NCBI RefSeq assembly: GCF_014836955.1 | Contig: NZ_JACSPV010000013.1 | Location: forward strand, 1-54,013 | Direction of reading: 5' to 3' | Length of the DNA stretch: 54,013 bases | Source: Bacillus norwichensis | GTDB lineage: Bacteria; Bacillota; Bacilli; Bacillales; Bacillaceae_C | Shown here: in pieces, positions 28,201 to 35,915 of the stretch | Layout: each line of letters starts with the position of its first letter | Position numbering within the stretch: the stretch's first letter is position 1 | Notes under the pieces: generated by a model | Told to the model about the DNA's origin: nothing | Databases searched by the model: none | Seen by the model: the letters and a program-made list of their open reading frames with translations, nothing else | Translations under genes and position numbers: made by a program

Positions 28201-28393
28201 TCTTGTTCTCGTCAGTAATTTTCAAATGTTTTAAAAGCCATGTAATTCCGAGGTGCTCTCGATAAGTTTCATTTGGAACAGTTTTATCAATAATAGCTAC
28301 TCGAAGCCCTTTTCCAGGCTCTATCAACCAAAGAATAATAGGCAAAGCTAGAGCTAGGATGAAAAACAGTCCGGCTATATAAATGCGTTTCAT
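25208..28393 (-). CDS. Membrane-anchored glycoside hydrolase-like protein (clan GH-A-like TIM barrel plus CBM9-like domain)
   Basis: A 1061-residue protein with one N-terminal membrane anchor (FFILALALPIILWLIEP) and the rest outside the cell. Residues about 30-370 form an unrecognised domain. A TIM-barrel-like region follows (about 385-770), with GWVLGIEWYP near 540 and ILVAEFGVPSS near 692. These fit the acid/base and nucleophile glutamates of clan GH-A. From about 785, a VDGKIDEWKK..YLYIRLERHK segment resembles CBM9-like domains. It overlaps the glycosyltransferase gene by four bases (ATGA), so translation is coupled. A glycosidase coupled to a synthase usually trims or releases the polymer (compare PslG). 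Which glycan is unknown. Confidence 0.8.
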   Translation of the reverse strand: MKRIYIAGLFFILALALPIILWLIEPGKGLRVAIIDKTVPNETYREHLGITWLLKHLKITDENKSISEPVSNYFGFQPDHSKESYQIRQLPDDYDPYDVIYLADTYGVYEEDLPWIEKSREGSRSGKVYGGLEEEEWKAITDRLNKKKKSLLVAEFNTFASPTSESVRKSVTDYLGVDWSGWTGRYFDELDPSKNEEIPQWILDEFKDSWTYSGSGIILVNDLDYQVIVLEKEKHLQKDGISLSFTAEGKKQFGFKASPDYQYWFDIVTPKEGTTVLANYEWKLTDEGNQILEKNGIPAEFAAVSKSEHGESLSYYFAGDFNDVTDVPRFYQMKGLKQIYKVAQKFSDQAFYWSTYLPMMTSILEQFEESPKMEKKIRSNNLQYNARIKEDAFEVMQDGKWTPLTIKGVNIGMGKPGTFPGEAAITEEEYYRWLEQIGKMNANTIRIYTLHPPGFYNALKRYNDQHEEKIYVLHGVWINEEKLEESLDAFEKENLKDFQKEMKTIVDVIHGNKIVEQKAGHASGAYRADISEYVIGWVLGIEWYPFMVENTNEKYPDKGDYDGKYFETKNGKAFEYWLAQQMDFITKYEVKQYHWMRPMSFTNWVTTDILEHPSDSTGQEDIVSVDPNVIYTKKETKLTDQFASYHIYPYYPDFLNYDEKYQTYIDHRGKNNNYAGYLAELHAAHRLPILVAEFGVPSSRGLTHENPFGWNQGFLSEKQQGEIIRHLFEDIMEEKLLGGLIFTWQDEWFKRTWNTMDYDNPDRRPFWSNAQTNEEQFGLLSFDRHKILVDGKIDEWKKEALYKKDKGSLKALYVDHDERYLYIRLERHKNFKGDPLILLDVIPKQGNTFIKGNDDVRFSNGIDFIVDLSKKESRIKVDAYYDFFTYQYEHILKLIKTDGEPPSKNSGEFSPIKYALNKEYYLPDQKKTIPFSSYETGKLREGNGNPVSDKYDSLADYFINDEGTIEIRIPWLLIQSKDPSQKEFTGDIYKDGMEASAFVDQIYIGALDIDAEGNPQDSFPFIENKVLKEMAGYTWKSWNEPASKERLKQSYYIVEEAFSKY

Positions 28394-29832
28394 TCTGAAG
28401 TTCCTTTCTTCGAGAGACCTACCCTTTTCATTTGTCCCCAGTCTTCTTTTCCGCGTAAAAAGTGGATAAACCCTTCAAATCTCCAAATGAGTGTCAAAGG
28501 TTTATACCAGAAAACTTCTGTCAAAGACATAATCATCAGCCGAGCTACATCTTTCAGTTTAGGATAGGTATTCATACTCCATGCTTCAAGCAAAATGGAG
28601 GCCACAGAAAAGACTGTTCCATACAAAATAAAAAGTAAAATAAGCAATAATGCAAATTCGTAGTAAATATCTCCCAAAAAGAAAGCTATGAGAACATATA
28701 CATATCCCCCTAATTCAATGATAGGGCCCAGACCTTCAATCAGCCAAAAATACGGAAACGAAATCAGTCCAATTCCTCCGTATTTCGGATTGAATGTCAT
28801 TTTTTTATGTGTCCATAAACTTTGTACCAGACCTTGCTGCCATCTTCTTCTTTGCTTTCTTAATACGGAGAGGGTTTGAGGGGCTTCTGTCCAGCACACG
28901 GGTTCAGGCACAAACTCGATCCTCTTCTTCTCTTTTTTTTCTTTAATCAGCCGATGCAGCCTGACAACTAATTCCATGTCTTCACCAACAGTGTTTGTAT
29001 TGTATCCTCCTGCTTCAATTACCCATTTTTTGGAGAACACACTAAATGCTCCAGAAATAATAAGAACCAAATTGAATTGGCTTAATGCAATTCTCCCCAT
29101 TAGGAAAGCTCTTAAATATTCCACTATTTGTATAACAACTAAAGCATTTTTCGATAAGTCCGTCTGAAAAACAGCCCCTAACTGAATATCAAGTCCATTG
29201 GCGATTCTTATATTACCGCCGGCCGCAATTACATCTCCATTTGACTTCATGATGGGTTTCATCACGCTTAAAAGGGAACTTTCTTCTAAAATTGAATCAC
29301 CGTCAATGGAGCAAAAATAGGGGAAGCGCGAAGCATTGATCCCAACATTAAGAGCATCCGCTTTTCCACCGTTCTCTTTGTCAATCAACAATAAATTCGG
29401 ATGAATTTCCGACCGATAGATTTGTTTAATAGGCTTTGTTGGAACCTGTTCTAACATGTCCATTTGAACGGGGATCATGCGAAATTTCTCGATAGCCAAC
29501 AGCTGGGTATGATCAGTTGACCCATCATTGACAATAATGAGTTCCGTCTGTGGATAACGGAGATTTAACAGCGAATGAATACTGTCAATAATACCGGCTT
29601 CTTCGTTATAAACCGGAATGATAATGGAGACAGGCTTCCAATGCATGGCATGGACGTAATCCTCCGCAAATTCACTTTTATCTATCATGTACTGTTTTCT
29701 TAAATGAATGAGCGCCAATACCAGCATAGTGCTGTAAACCAGAATGACGACTGCCATATAAATGAAAATCAGCCCGCCAAAAAATGCGATTAATCCTTCA
29801 AGTATAACTCTCATATGACTTGCAATCCTCAC
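28390..29832 (-). CDS. Processive family-2 glycosyltransferase, membrane bound
   Basis: A 480-residue GT-A enzyme of the cellulose/PNAG/hyaluronan synthase type. It has an N-terminal membrane segment, the nucleotide-sugar motifs VNDGSTDHT and SIDGDS, the catalytic VGEDMEL and the processive signature QRRRW (RKQRRRWQQG). These are followed by three or four C-terminal membrane spans. It should polymerise a sugar from the nucleotide form and pass the chain through the membrane. It is flanked by a membrane HEAT protein upstream and an extracellular glycosidase downstream in one operon. There is no PilZ domain, and no PgaB-type deacetylase is next door. The polymer is not known. Confidence 0.9.
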   Translation of the reverse strand: MRIASHMRVILEGLIAFFGGLIFIYMAVVILVYSTMLVLALIHLRKQYMIDKSEFAEDYVHAMHWKPVSIIIPVYNEEAGIIDSIHSLLNLRYPQTELIIVNDGSTDHTQLLAIEKFRMIPVQMDMLEQVPTKPIKQIYRSEIHPNLLLIDKENGGKADALNVGINASRFPYFCSIDGDSILEESSLLSVMKPIMKSNGDVIAAGGNIRIANGLDIQLGAVFQTDLSKNALVVIQIVEYLRAFLMGRIALSQFNLVLIISGAFSVFSKKWVIEAGGYNTNTVGEDMELVVRLHRLIKEKKEKKRIEFVPEPVCWTEAPQTLSVLRKQRRRWQQGLVQSLWTHKKMTFNPKYGGIGLISFPYFWLIEGLGPIIELGGYVYVLIAFFLGDIYYEFALLLILLFILYGTVFSVASILLEAWSMNTYPKLKDVARLMIMSLTEVFWYKPLTLIWRFEGFIHFLRGKEDWGQMKRVGLSKKGTSE

Positions 29833-29866
29833 TCAACATCGTTTCGTGGATTGACCTTTCATCTCC

Positions 29867-30808
29867 TTATTTTTCGATTGCTTGGGCTGCTTGAGTACGG
29901 ACAAGCCATGATTCATCCTCCAACAGCTTTTCTAAATAGGAGAGCGAACCTTTCAACGGCACATTTTGCAGTAATTTCGCTGCCATTAGACGTTCTTCCC
30001 AAATATCTGAAGAGACAAATGGAATATATCGATCTAAATTCACAATGATCCCAATTTCATGCAACGCTTTTAAAGACCGAATTCTAATTTCAGCATCATT
30101 CTGACCCAATTGGGCTTCAAGAAAAGGAATGTAATCCATATTCCTTTTCTTTCCGATCGTATCAATCAAGGAATATTGACAAGCGGGTGGTAATTGGTCA
30201 AAACAATTCATCAATCGCTGGCGAGTGTTCGGCTCGATTCCTGTTAAGAGCTTTTTATACTCAAATTCAGATAGTTTCATAGTATTCGTTATGATTTTCT
30301 CAACAAATACATCAGGTTCAAACATAGAAAATATTTTCAGTAATTGAAAGCTCTCTTCATGAGTTAGTTTCCTTTTTCCCATCTCCCGATATTTATCGAG
30401 CAGACGATATAATTGAAAGTCGGCAACCCGATACAAAGCATTCATTCTTTGACTCCATTTCCTGCTATCAAGGAGTCTTTGATAATAGTCCATTAGGTAC
30501 TGATTGGAAAAATCACCGATTTTGTCTTGTATCTCTGTACTGGAAATGTTTTTCAAATAGGTAAGAAAGATCTTTTCAATCCCTTCAATTTCATGCTTAT
30601 GTTTAGGAATCAGCTCATCTGAAAAGGGCTCCTCACTCTTGAAATACCGATACCATTTATGTTGTTTCTCCTCTATGTATCTATCTATTTTCCGTAACCG
30701 TGATACTTCTTTCATCCGTTCAGATGCCAAATAGAGCCCAAAACCGATGAGCAACACTAAAAAGAAAACAATCACCCATATTAAACAGTCGATAATGATG
30801 TCCATCAT
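29867..30808 (-). CDS. Membrane-anchored HEAT-repeat protein
   Basis: A 313-residue protein with one N-terminal transmembrane helix (LIWVIVFFLVLLIGFGLYLA) and a cytoplasmic alpha-helical body. The C-terminal third shows HEAT repeats, such as AEIRIRSLKALHEIG, WEERLMAAKLLQNV and SWLVRTQAAQAIE. HEAT arrays are protein-binding scaffolds, so a bridge between the regulator encoded upstream and the glycosyltransferase downstream is plausible. Its start overlaps the regulator stop by four bases and it ends 34 bases before the glycosyltransferase. I recognise no enzyme in it. Confidence 0.78.
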   Translation of the reverse strand: MMDIIIDCLIWVIVFFLVLLIGFGLYLASERMKEVSRLRKIDRYIEEKQHKWYRYFKSEEPFSDELIPKHKHEIEGIEKIFLTYLKNISSTEIQDKIGDFSNQYLMDYYQRLLDSRKWSQRMNALYRVADFQLYRLLDKYREMGKRKLTHEESFQLLKIFSMFEPDVFVEKIITNTMKLSEFEYKKLLTGIEPNTRQRLMNCFDQLPPACQYSLIDTIGKKRNMDYIPFLEAQLGQNDAEIRIRSLKALHEIGIIVNLDRYIPFVSSDIWEERLMAAKLLQNVPLKGSLSYLEKLLEDESWLVRTQAAQAIEK

Positions 30809-31674
30809 GACCAGAACCTTTCAAACACCCTTTTAATCTGTGCCTCAAAAAGCCGCAGGCTAAAAGGTTTAACCAGATATTGGTCAACGCCACTTTCATA
30901 AGCGTAGACCATATCTTCCTCCGAATTCCTTTGGGTCATCATAAACACGATAAATTTTTTATTATTAGGCAAGTGGCGAACTGTATGTAAAACCTCCAGT
31001 CCATTTTTCCTCGGCAAGATATCGTTCATAATCAGTACGTGCGGATGACTCGATAAATACCAGTCGGAATTGAGAAAGTCATATCCGTCTTGAAACGTTC
31101 TAATTTCCAGTTGAAATCCGTCTATTTTTAAATCTTCCAATGATGTTTGAATGACATTTCGCAAAATATCATTTTCCTCTAAAATACTCAACTTGAGGTG
31201 CACCAGACTCTTCTTCTTAAAATCTTTGACATATTCAATATGCCCAGGTCCAGTTTGCAAGGCAAGTTTCAATGATTCTCGTCCTTTTTCGACGACCTTG
31301 TCGAAAGCTGCATCGCTATTTCCAATCTCAACAATACTTGCCGAGAAAGAGAGATCGTCCTGCAAGCTCATATCGGAAAATAAACGATTGAGGAATGCAC
31401 ATGCTTCCTCTTCACCGCTTTGGGACAAAATCAAGCCCCATTGAAATGGAGCTTCAAAATGACAAAGCACATCACTTTGTCGAATTTTATTTTCTAAAAA
31501 TACTGTAATGTCTTCTTCCTTCTGATCCCGGATATCAACAACTGATAAAAAGATGACGGAAACTGCCATTCTCGTACGATCAATACTTGCCGTTAATACC
31601 TGGAAGAAACGACTCATGTATTTTTCTTCAATTATGTCTTCATGAGGGATAAACGACGTATCCATATATTTCAT
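30805..31674 (-). CDS. Degenerate GGDEF domain fused to an atypical receiver domain
   Basis: A 289-residue protein. Residues 15-150 follow a GGDEF fold (VIFLSVVDI.., SDVLCHFE..), but the catalytic signature is replaced (EAPFQW), so no cyclic-di-GMP synthesis is expected. Residues 158-289 are a receiver with the acidic residues EEND (167-169), Thr247 and Lys269. At the phosphoacceptor position four before the Pro is Asn217, with Asp218 next (IMNDILP). There is no DNA-binding output domain. It is the first gene of the operon, overlapping the HEAT gene (ATGA), so it probably controls the synthase by protein contact. I cannot name a characterised homologue. Confidence 0.78.
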   Translation of the reverse strand: MKYMDTSFIPHEDIIEEKYMSRFFQVLTASIDRTRMAVSVIFLSVVDIRDQKEEDITVFLENKIRQSDVLCHFEAPFQWGLILSQSGEEEACAFLNRLFSDMSLQDDLSFSASIVEIGNSDAAFDKVVEKGRESLKLALQTGPGHIEYVKDFKKKSLVHLKLSILEENDILRNVIQTSLEDLKIDGFQLEIRTFQDGYDFLNSDWYLSSHPHVLIMNDILPRKNGLEVLHTVRHLPNNKKFIVFMMTQRNSEEDMVYAYESGVDQYLVKPFSLRLFEAQIKRVFERFWS

Positions 31675-31911
31675 CCTTGTTTATTTATTTGAATTTTCTA
31701 ATTTTTATTTTCTTTCGTACATCGCTTAAAACGTGACATTCATCAAAACAAATTTAGCGAAGTAAGCAGGATCTTTTGATCCGAAGTATCTATTACTTTT
31801 ATCACACTCATTATACCATATAGCGCCATAATTACTTTTTAATGTGTTTTTTTTCCTAAACTTTTTAAATGTTACATGATAAATCTGCACATTTTCTGCA
31901 CAATCAATATT

Positions 31912-31933
31912 CCTCTCCCGAAAGTGGGAGAGG
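31912..31933. other. GC-rich hairpin between the sigma factor and regulator genes
   Basis: CCTCTCCC and GGGAGAGG are perfect arms around a six-base loop, 16 bases after the sigma-factor stop. The T run is poor, so terminator function is uncertain. Confidence 0.45.
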
Positions 31934-31949
31934 AAAGAGAATCTGAATT

Positions 31950-32441
31950 CTAATACATATCTGTGTGAATATTCCCCCTCATTTTTTCTATCGCTCCTGT
32001 CCGCCATTTTTTTATAGCTGATTGTGAGACTTTCTCTTTTTCGGCAATCTCCCGAACGGACAGCCCGAAATAAAACGTATAGATAACCCACTGCTTCTGT
32101 TTGTCCGTCAAACCATCACAATATGAGAGTAACGCATCAAGCTCCAGCGGCTTCTCCTCATGATCATCCTTTTTCATCTCCCAAAAGACCTCGTCCGGGT
32201 AAACATTCACTTCCTCAGCCTTCGACTGCCTCGTCATCTCCGTCATCATCCGGCCCTTCATATAGGAATAAGCAAATGTGCTGAACTTCCCTTTCTCTGG
32301 ATTAAATCTTTGTTGCGCCTCCCATAACGCAATGAGGGCGATTTGAAAAAATTCATCTTCATTTTTGTAAATGTTTAGCGAATGAATAATGTGATAAATC
32401 ATCGGTCTGTACTGATTAGCCAATTCGGTGAAACCTTCCAT
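31950..32441 (-). CDS. Small sigma-70-family RNA polymerase sigma factor
   Basis: A 163-residue two-domain sigma factor. Region 2 is about 1-75 (EDEFFQIALIALWEAQQRF, FSTFAYSYMKGRM) and the region 4 helix-turn-helix about 105-160 (LSVREIAEKEKVSQSAIKKW). There is no region 3, and no anti-sigma gene lies beside it, unlike most ECF operons. Sequence feel is closer to SigH-like/Xpf-like small sigma factors than to classic ECF; this is impression only. It lies upstream of and collinear with the polysaccharide operon, so it may transcribe that operon. A good ribosome site (GAAAGGA) precedes the ATG. Confidence 0.88.
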   Translation of the reverse strand: MEGFTELANQYRPMIYHIIHSLNIYKNEDEFFQIALIALWEAQQRFNPEKGKFSTFAYSYMKGRMMTEMTRQSKAEEVNVYPDEVFWEMKKDDHEEKPLELDALLSYCDGLTDKQKQWVIYTFYFGLSVREIAEKEKVSQSAIKKWRTGAIEKMRGNIHTDMY

Positions 32442-32724
32442 TCTGAAATCCTTTCTGGAAGCGCGCTCATTTTATTCCCGGGTACCTCCACATTAATCAG
32501 AAGTAGCCTCTCGGGCTAATCACCGTTCTGGCAAAAATTTAATTTTCCGCAGTCAAAACCCTTTGAAAGTTCCGCACTTTTCATTTTCCCCCTAAGGAAA
32601 ACCCAACTTTCTTATGAAACTTTAATGAAGTTACCTAGCAGCTGTAAAACACTGTGAATTCTGACTTCCATCATTTTATGACAAACTAAATTGAATCCAA
32701 ATCAAATGCACTTAGCATGCTTGC

Positions 32725-32763
32725 TCCCAGATTTTATCGAGCTCAACTCGATAAAATCTGGGA
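32725..32763. repeat. Perfect 17-bp inverted repeat
   Basis: TCCCAGATTTTATCGAG and its exact complement flank a five-base loop. No T run follows in either direction. It sits at the left edge of the dispersed element at 32770. The stretch 32442-32724 shows nothing else. Confidence 0.6.
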
Positions 32764-32769
32764 CATCCG

Positions 32770-32868
32770 CAGGAGGCTTTGGAATTTGAGCCCCGACCGA
32801 AATGGAATACCAATATGCATTCATCTCACCACTTACAGAAATGTGGGGCTTCTGTTGAATAAAGGTAA
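32770..32868. repeat. Dispersed structured intergenic element, copy 2
   Basis: It starts CAGGAGG and ends GAATAAAGGTAAA, with the shared core GCATTCA..CACTTACAGAA..GCTTCTG.TGAAT of copy 1 (11591-11686). The nested inverted arms are retained with base changes. Confidence 0.65.
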
Positions 32869-32872
32869 ATAC

Positions 32873-32927
32873 ATAAAAAACCACATTCCAATTGTTAAAC
32901 TATGTCTAACAATTGGAACGTGGTTTA
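32873..32927 (-). terminator. Terminator of the acetamidase operon
   Basis: A 19-pair stem with one mismatch (AACCACATTCCAATTGTTA and its partner) has a nine-base loop. It is followed by six T on the minus strand, about 30 bases after the acetamidase stop. Confidence 0.9.
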
Positions 32928-32956
32928 GATTGAGCAACGAATTATAAGTCTAGGTG

Positions 32957-33856
32957 TCAGATCACCACAGCCGTTCTGTCCCTGAACAGTTCCTTTGGAA
33001 CCGCCACTCTAACAGTAACAAGCTCGTTCACGATTTGGCTAATCTTCAGATCGCAAAGCATAGTCAACAGACGATATGCTTCCCCAAATTCCAGTGACAG
33101 CTCCCGCTGCAAATGATCCACTACAATTTCGGCTCCACGACGAATAGCCGCATGCATGGTCTTCGCTGATGAAATAAACATAAAGGCATCTCGCGTTTCA
33201 ACAACCGGAGCGATTAGTTGAAGGCCTTCCTTTTTAGTCACCTTCAGCTTTACCTTTCCACCAATCTCAACACCGGTTCCATCCATTTCCCCGTCCCCCA
33301 TAGAGGCATGCAAATCGCCTAAAGCGAACAATCCGCCATCTTGGAAAACTGGAAAATAGACTTTGCTGCCAATTCCGATGTCTTTCGTATCCATGTTTCC
33401 GCCATGATCGCCAGGCACAGCACAATGAACAGAGCCCTCACGTGGAGCAACACCAATGACCCCAATCATCGGTGCCGTCGGAAAAACCAGTCTATCGTCA
33501 AACAAAATCTGTCTGTTTTTCACTGGAATGATTTTTGTTGTAGGCTCATCCACCAAATCCCCCAACACGCCGAGCCCTTGTGACATCACCATCACACCGG
33601 ACTGCTCCAACTCAATATCCAAAATATCGATCGCAAGAACATCCCCAGCTTTTAGTTCATTTACATAAAATGGGCCCGTCGATTGGTTCATCACAGACAA
33701 ATCAATATCCGGCCGCAAGACACTTTCATCCGTAATCTGTCCGCCGTAGCAATCATGGGTTTCGATTATCACCGTCTCACCAAGCTCAATCGTATGAACC
33801 GGTTTCATATAAGCTGAGAAGTGAGTAATTGTTCTATCTTTGCGAAAAATGCGCAT
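32957..33856 (-). CDS. Acetamidase/formamidase family protein
   Basis: A 299-residue FmdA/AmdA family amidase that releases ammonium from small amides. Family marks include ETHDCYGGQI, DLHASMGDGEMDGTGVEI and the PGDHGGNMDTKDI loop. The length is typical of the short bacterial branch. It starts eight bases after the stop of the upstream permease gene and is translated with it. Together the pair would import and hydrolyse an amide-type nitrogen source. Formamide, acetamide or a larger amide cannot be distinguished here. Confidence 0.9.
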   Translation of the reverse strand: MRIFRKDRTITHFSAYMKPVHTIELGETVIIETHDCYGGQITDESVLRPDIDLSVMNQSTGPFYVNELKAGDVLAIDILDIELEQSGVMVMSQGLGVLGDLVDEPTTKIIPVKNRQILFDDRLVFPTAPMIGVIGVAPREGSVHCAVPGDHGGNMDTKDIGIGSKVYFPVFQDGGLFALGDLHASMGDGEMDGTGVEIGGKVKLKVTKKEGLQLIAPVVETRDAFMFISSAKTMHAAIRRGAEIVVDHLQRELSLEFGEAYRLLTMLCDLKISQIVNELVTVRVAVPKELFRDRTAVVI

Positions 33857-33864
33857 CCGCCTAT

Positions 33865-35082
33865 TTACCAGCCTTTCGGTAGGACATTAAAGATACCGAG
33901 CAGCGTGTAAAGCCCTGCCCCTGTATATAAAACGATAATCAGTGTTTGGATAATGGGATGTGACAATTTTCCGCAGGTCCACTCCGGCTCCCTTTCTTGG
34001 AGCTTCCGTGATTTATTCAGCATCATGACTGGCACAATCGCCATCATGATTCCCGCAAACGCACCCGCAATTGACAAGGCGTCGACGAATCCAACAAATC
34101 CACTGTATGCAAGAATAAACGGAGGTACCGCCACAATAGCTAACGCAATACCACGATATTTTTTATCAGTTTCTGAAGGAAATTTAAAACGGTCAATAAT
34201 ATTTGTAAAATAGCTTTGTCCCAATGCCCAGAATGATGTCAGCATAGCCAGTAATGCAAATCCGTTTGCTGTAAAAAACGCCCAGCTTCCCAACGCATCT
34301 GCCCAGGCGATTGTAACAACTTCCGTTACCTTATCAGGTCCTGTTAATCCCAATGCCGCCATCGGAACTAGTGCCAATAAAACTCCAGTAATCAGCATGC
34401 CAATAGAAATTGCTTTTGGTAAGTTCTTAATGTCTTCTTTTGAGTATCCGCGAGATAATTCAGGAACAATGTATTGAGCCAAGAAGGAAAATACAGTCAA
34501 ACTAAATACCGGAATCGCAAACTTCGGATTATAAAAAGTAAGATATTCTACTTTCAATCCCGGTCCTATGATGGACGCCACAACTAAAAGAACAACCAAG
34601 AACAACATGCCGAACGTAATAAATTTTTCAGCTACACCAGCAGCTTTCAACCCCAGCCAAATGACTCCAACCGCTGGGATGAAAAATAAAAAACTTCCAA
34701 GCATATTCGGTATTCCAAATAATTCTGCCAAAATTTGACCGCTTCCAGAAGTATAAGCGACCAATGCCCCTAAAGCATTTACAGCCACTGATAAAAAGAT
34801 AAGCCATGACCCTAAATTCCCAACATATTTTTCAGCCAAACCACTTAGTTGAAGGGCCTTATTCGTCCTAAGCGTCGTTTCTGCTACATATAACATGGAA
34901 ATCGTTGTAAGCACTCCGGCGACAACGACCCAAAATACCAATACAGGCCATCCAGCATTTTTGGTACCATAGGCCAAACTCAAAACTCCCGCTCCAATAT
35001 TGGCCCCCACTATTAAGGCAATCCCCTCCAGCAGGGTCAATTTTGTTCGCGTTAAAGCCGAACCCTCATTAGAATCTGACAC
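33865..35082 (-). CDS. Aromatic/hydroxy amino acid-type permease (APC superfamily, HAAAP-like)
   Basis: A 405-residue transporter with about 11 hydrophobic segments. The N-terminus LEGIALIVGANIGAGVLSL, and FSFLAQYIVPELSRGYS further in, are typical of the tryptophan/tyrosine permease-like family. It is the first gene of the two-gene unit with the acetamidase. It is divergent from the TetR operon. Its promoter region contains repeated CCATGTCTAA sequences (about 35182 and 35229) that could be operators. The substrate may be an amino acid amide or amide, given the neighbour; this is inference. Confidence 0.85.
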   Translation of the reverse strand: MSDSNEGSALTRTKLTLLEGIALIVGANIGAGVLSLAYGTKNAGWPVLVFWVVVAGVLTTISMLYVAETTLRTNKALQLSGLAEKYVGNLGSWLIFLSVAVNALGALVAYTSGSGQILAELFGIPNMLGSFLFFIPAVGVIWLGLKAAGVAEKFITFGMLFLVVLLVVASIIGPGLKVEYLTFYNPKFAIPVFSLTVFSFLAQYIVPELSRGYSKEDIKNLPKAISIGMLITGVLLALVPMAALGLTGPDKVTEVVTIAWADALGSWAFFTANGFALLAMLTSFWALGQSYFTNIIDRFKFPSETDKKYRGIALAIVAVPPFILAYSGFVGFVDALSIAGAFAGIMMAIVPVMMLNKSRKLQEREPEWTCGKLSHPIIQTLIIVLYTGAGLYTLLGIFNVLPKGW

Positions 35083-35305
35083 TCATAATCTCTCCTTGCT
35101 TCATGATAAAAAAATATATAAAAAAAAGTATATCAAAATGGAAAAACAGATACCGTTTTCAATGACTGAAAGAGAATTTTCCATGTCTAAGCCAGCCATT
35201 TTAGACCATGAATACTATTTTATATTTCCCATGTCTAAAAAAAATATCGTAAATCTATATCCACCCACCCCCTCTTGATTTTCGCTCAAAAGTAATATAT
35301 TCTTA

Positions 35306-35323
35306 ACCTAACATTTGTTAGGT
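35306..35323. promoter_or_regulatory. Palindromic operator overlapping the TetR-gene ribosome site
   Basis: ACCTAACATTTGTTAGGT has perfect eight-base arms with a two-base centre. Its right end is part of the AGGTGG ribosome site of the TetR-type gene. The position suits autorepression, and possibly control of the divergent permease. Confidence 0.65.
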
Positions 35324-35333
35324 GGTGAATTTT

Positions 35334-35915
35334 TTGACAAAAGAAAAAATTTTACGAGCCGCTATCAATCAGTATTCTCTATACAGTTATCATGGAGCTA
35401 CGATGCGGAACATTGCCAAAGAAGTCGGTATCAAGCCTGCTTCTATCTACTTTTTTTATAAAAATAAGGAGTCACTGTTTTTAGACGCTTTCCAAAATCT
35501 TCTGAAAGATCATCTCGGCCAAATGAAGCAAATTCTGGAAGACGTTCATGATGAACCGATTCTTTCTATATTTGAAGCCCTTCTGAAAGGGACAGTTAAT
35601 TATCACAAAAAACATGAGGCAGAGACGAATGTCTACATTTCTTTAGTCACTTCACCACCAGAAGAGATTCATCAAACTTTATTGGAACACATTCAAACAT
35701 TCGATAAATGGATGAATGAGTCATTATTGGAATTAATCCGCCGAGACAAACCGGAAATTGACGAGGCCCATTCACAAAAATTAATTAAACAATTTTCAGT
35801 CATATTGGATGGGATATTTTGGGAAATCAAGCTGTATAACGAACAGGAACTGAAGCAACAAATAGACGAGGCTCTTTACATCATGAAAGTTTTACTGGGA
35901 GGAATTGAAGAATGA
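35334..35915 (+). CDS. TetR/AcrR family transcriptional regulator
   Basis: A 193-residue repressor with an N-terminal helix-turn-helix (ATMRNIAKEVGIKPASIYFFYKNK) and a variable ligand domain. I choose the TTG at 35334 because AGGTGG lies eight bases before it, giving MTKEKILRAA, the usual TetR beginning. Two GTG codons further upstream lie inside that ribosome site. It overlaps the downstream permease gene by four bases, so it should control the hydantoinase operon. The ligand is likely a substrate or intermediate of that pathway. A palindrome sits directly on the start region. Confidence 0.9.
   Translation: MTKEKILRAAINQYSLYSYHGATMRNIAKEVGIKPASIYFFYKNKESLFLDAFQNLLKDHLGQMKQILEDVHDEPILSIFEALLKGTVNYHKKHEAETNVYISLVTSPPEEIHQTLLEHIQTFDKWMNESLLELIRRDKPEIDEAHSQKLIKQFSVILDGIFWEIKLYNEQELKQQIDEALYIMKVLLGGIEE

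Noticed and set aside
31726-32091. A 121-codon minus-strand frame
   Set aside because: It overlaps the sigma-factor gene out of frame and continues into non-coding sequence. The sigma factor has clear domains; this has none.
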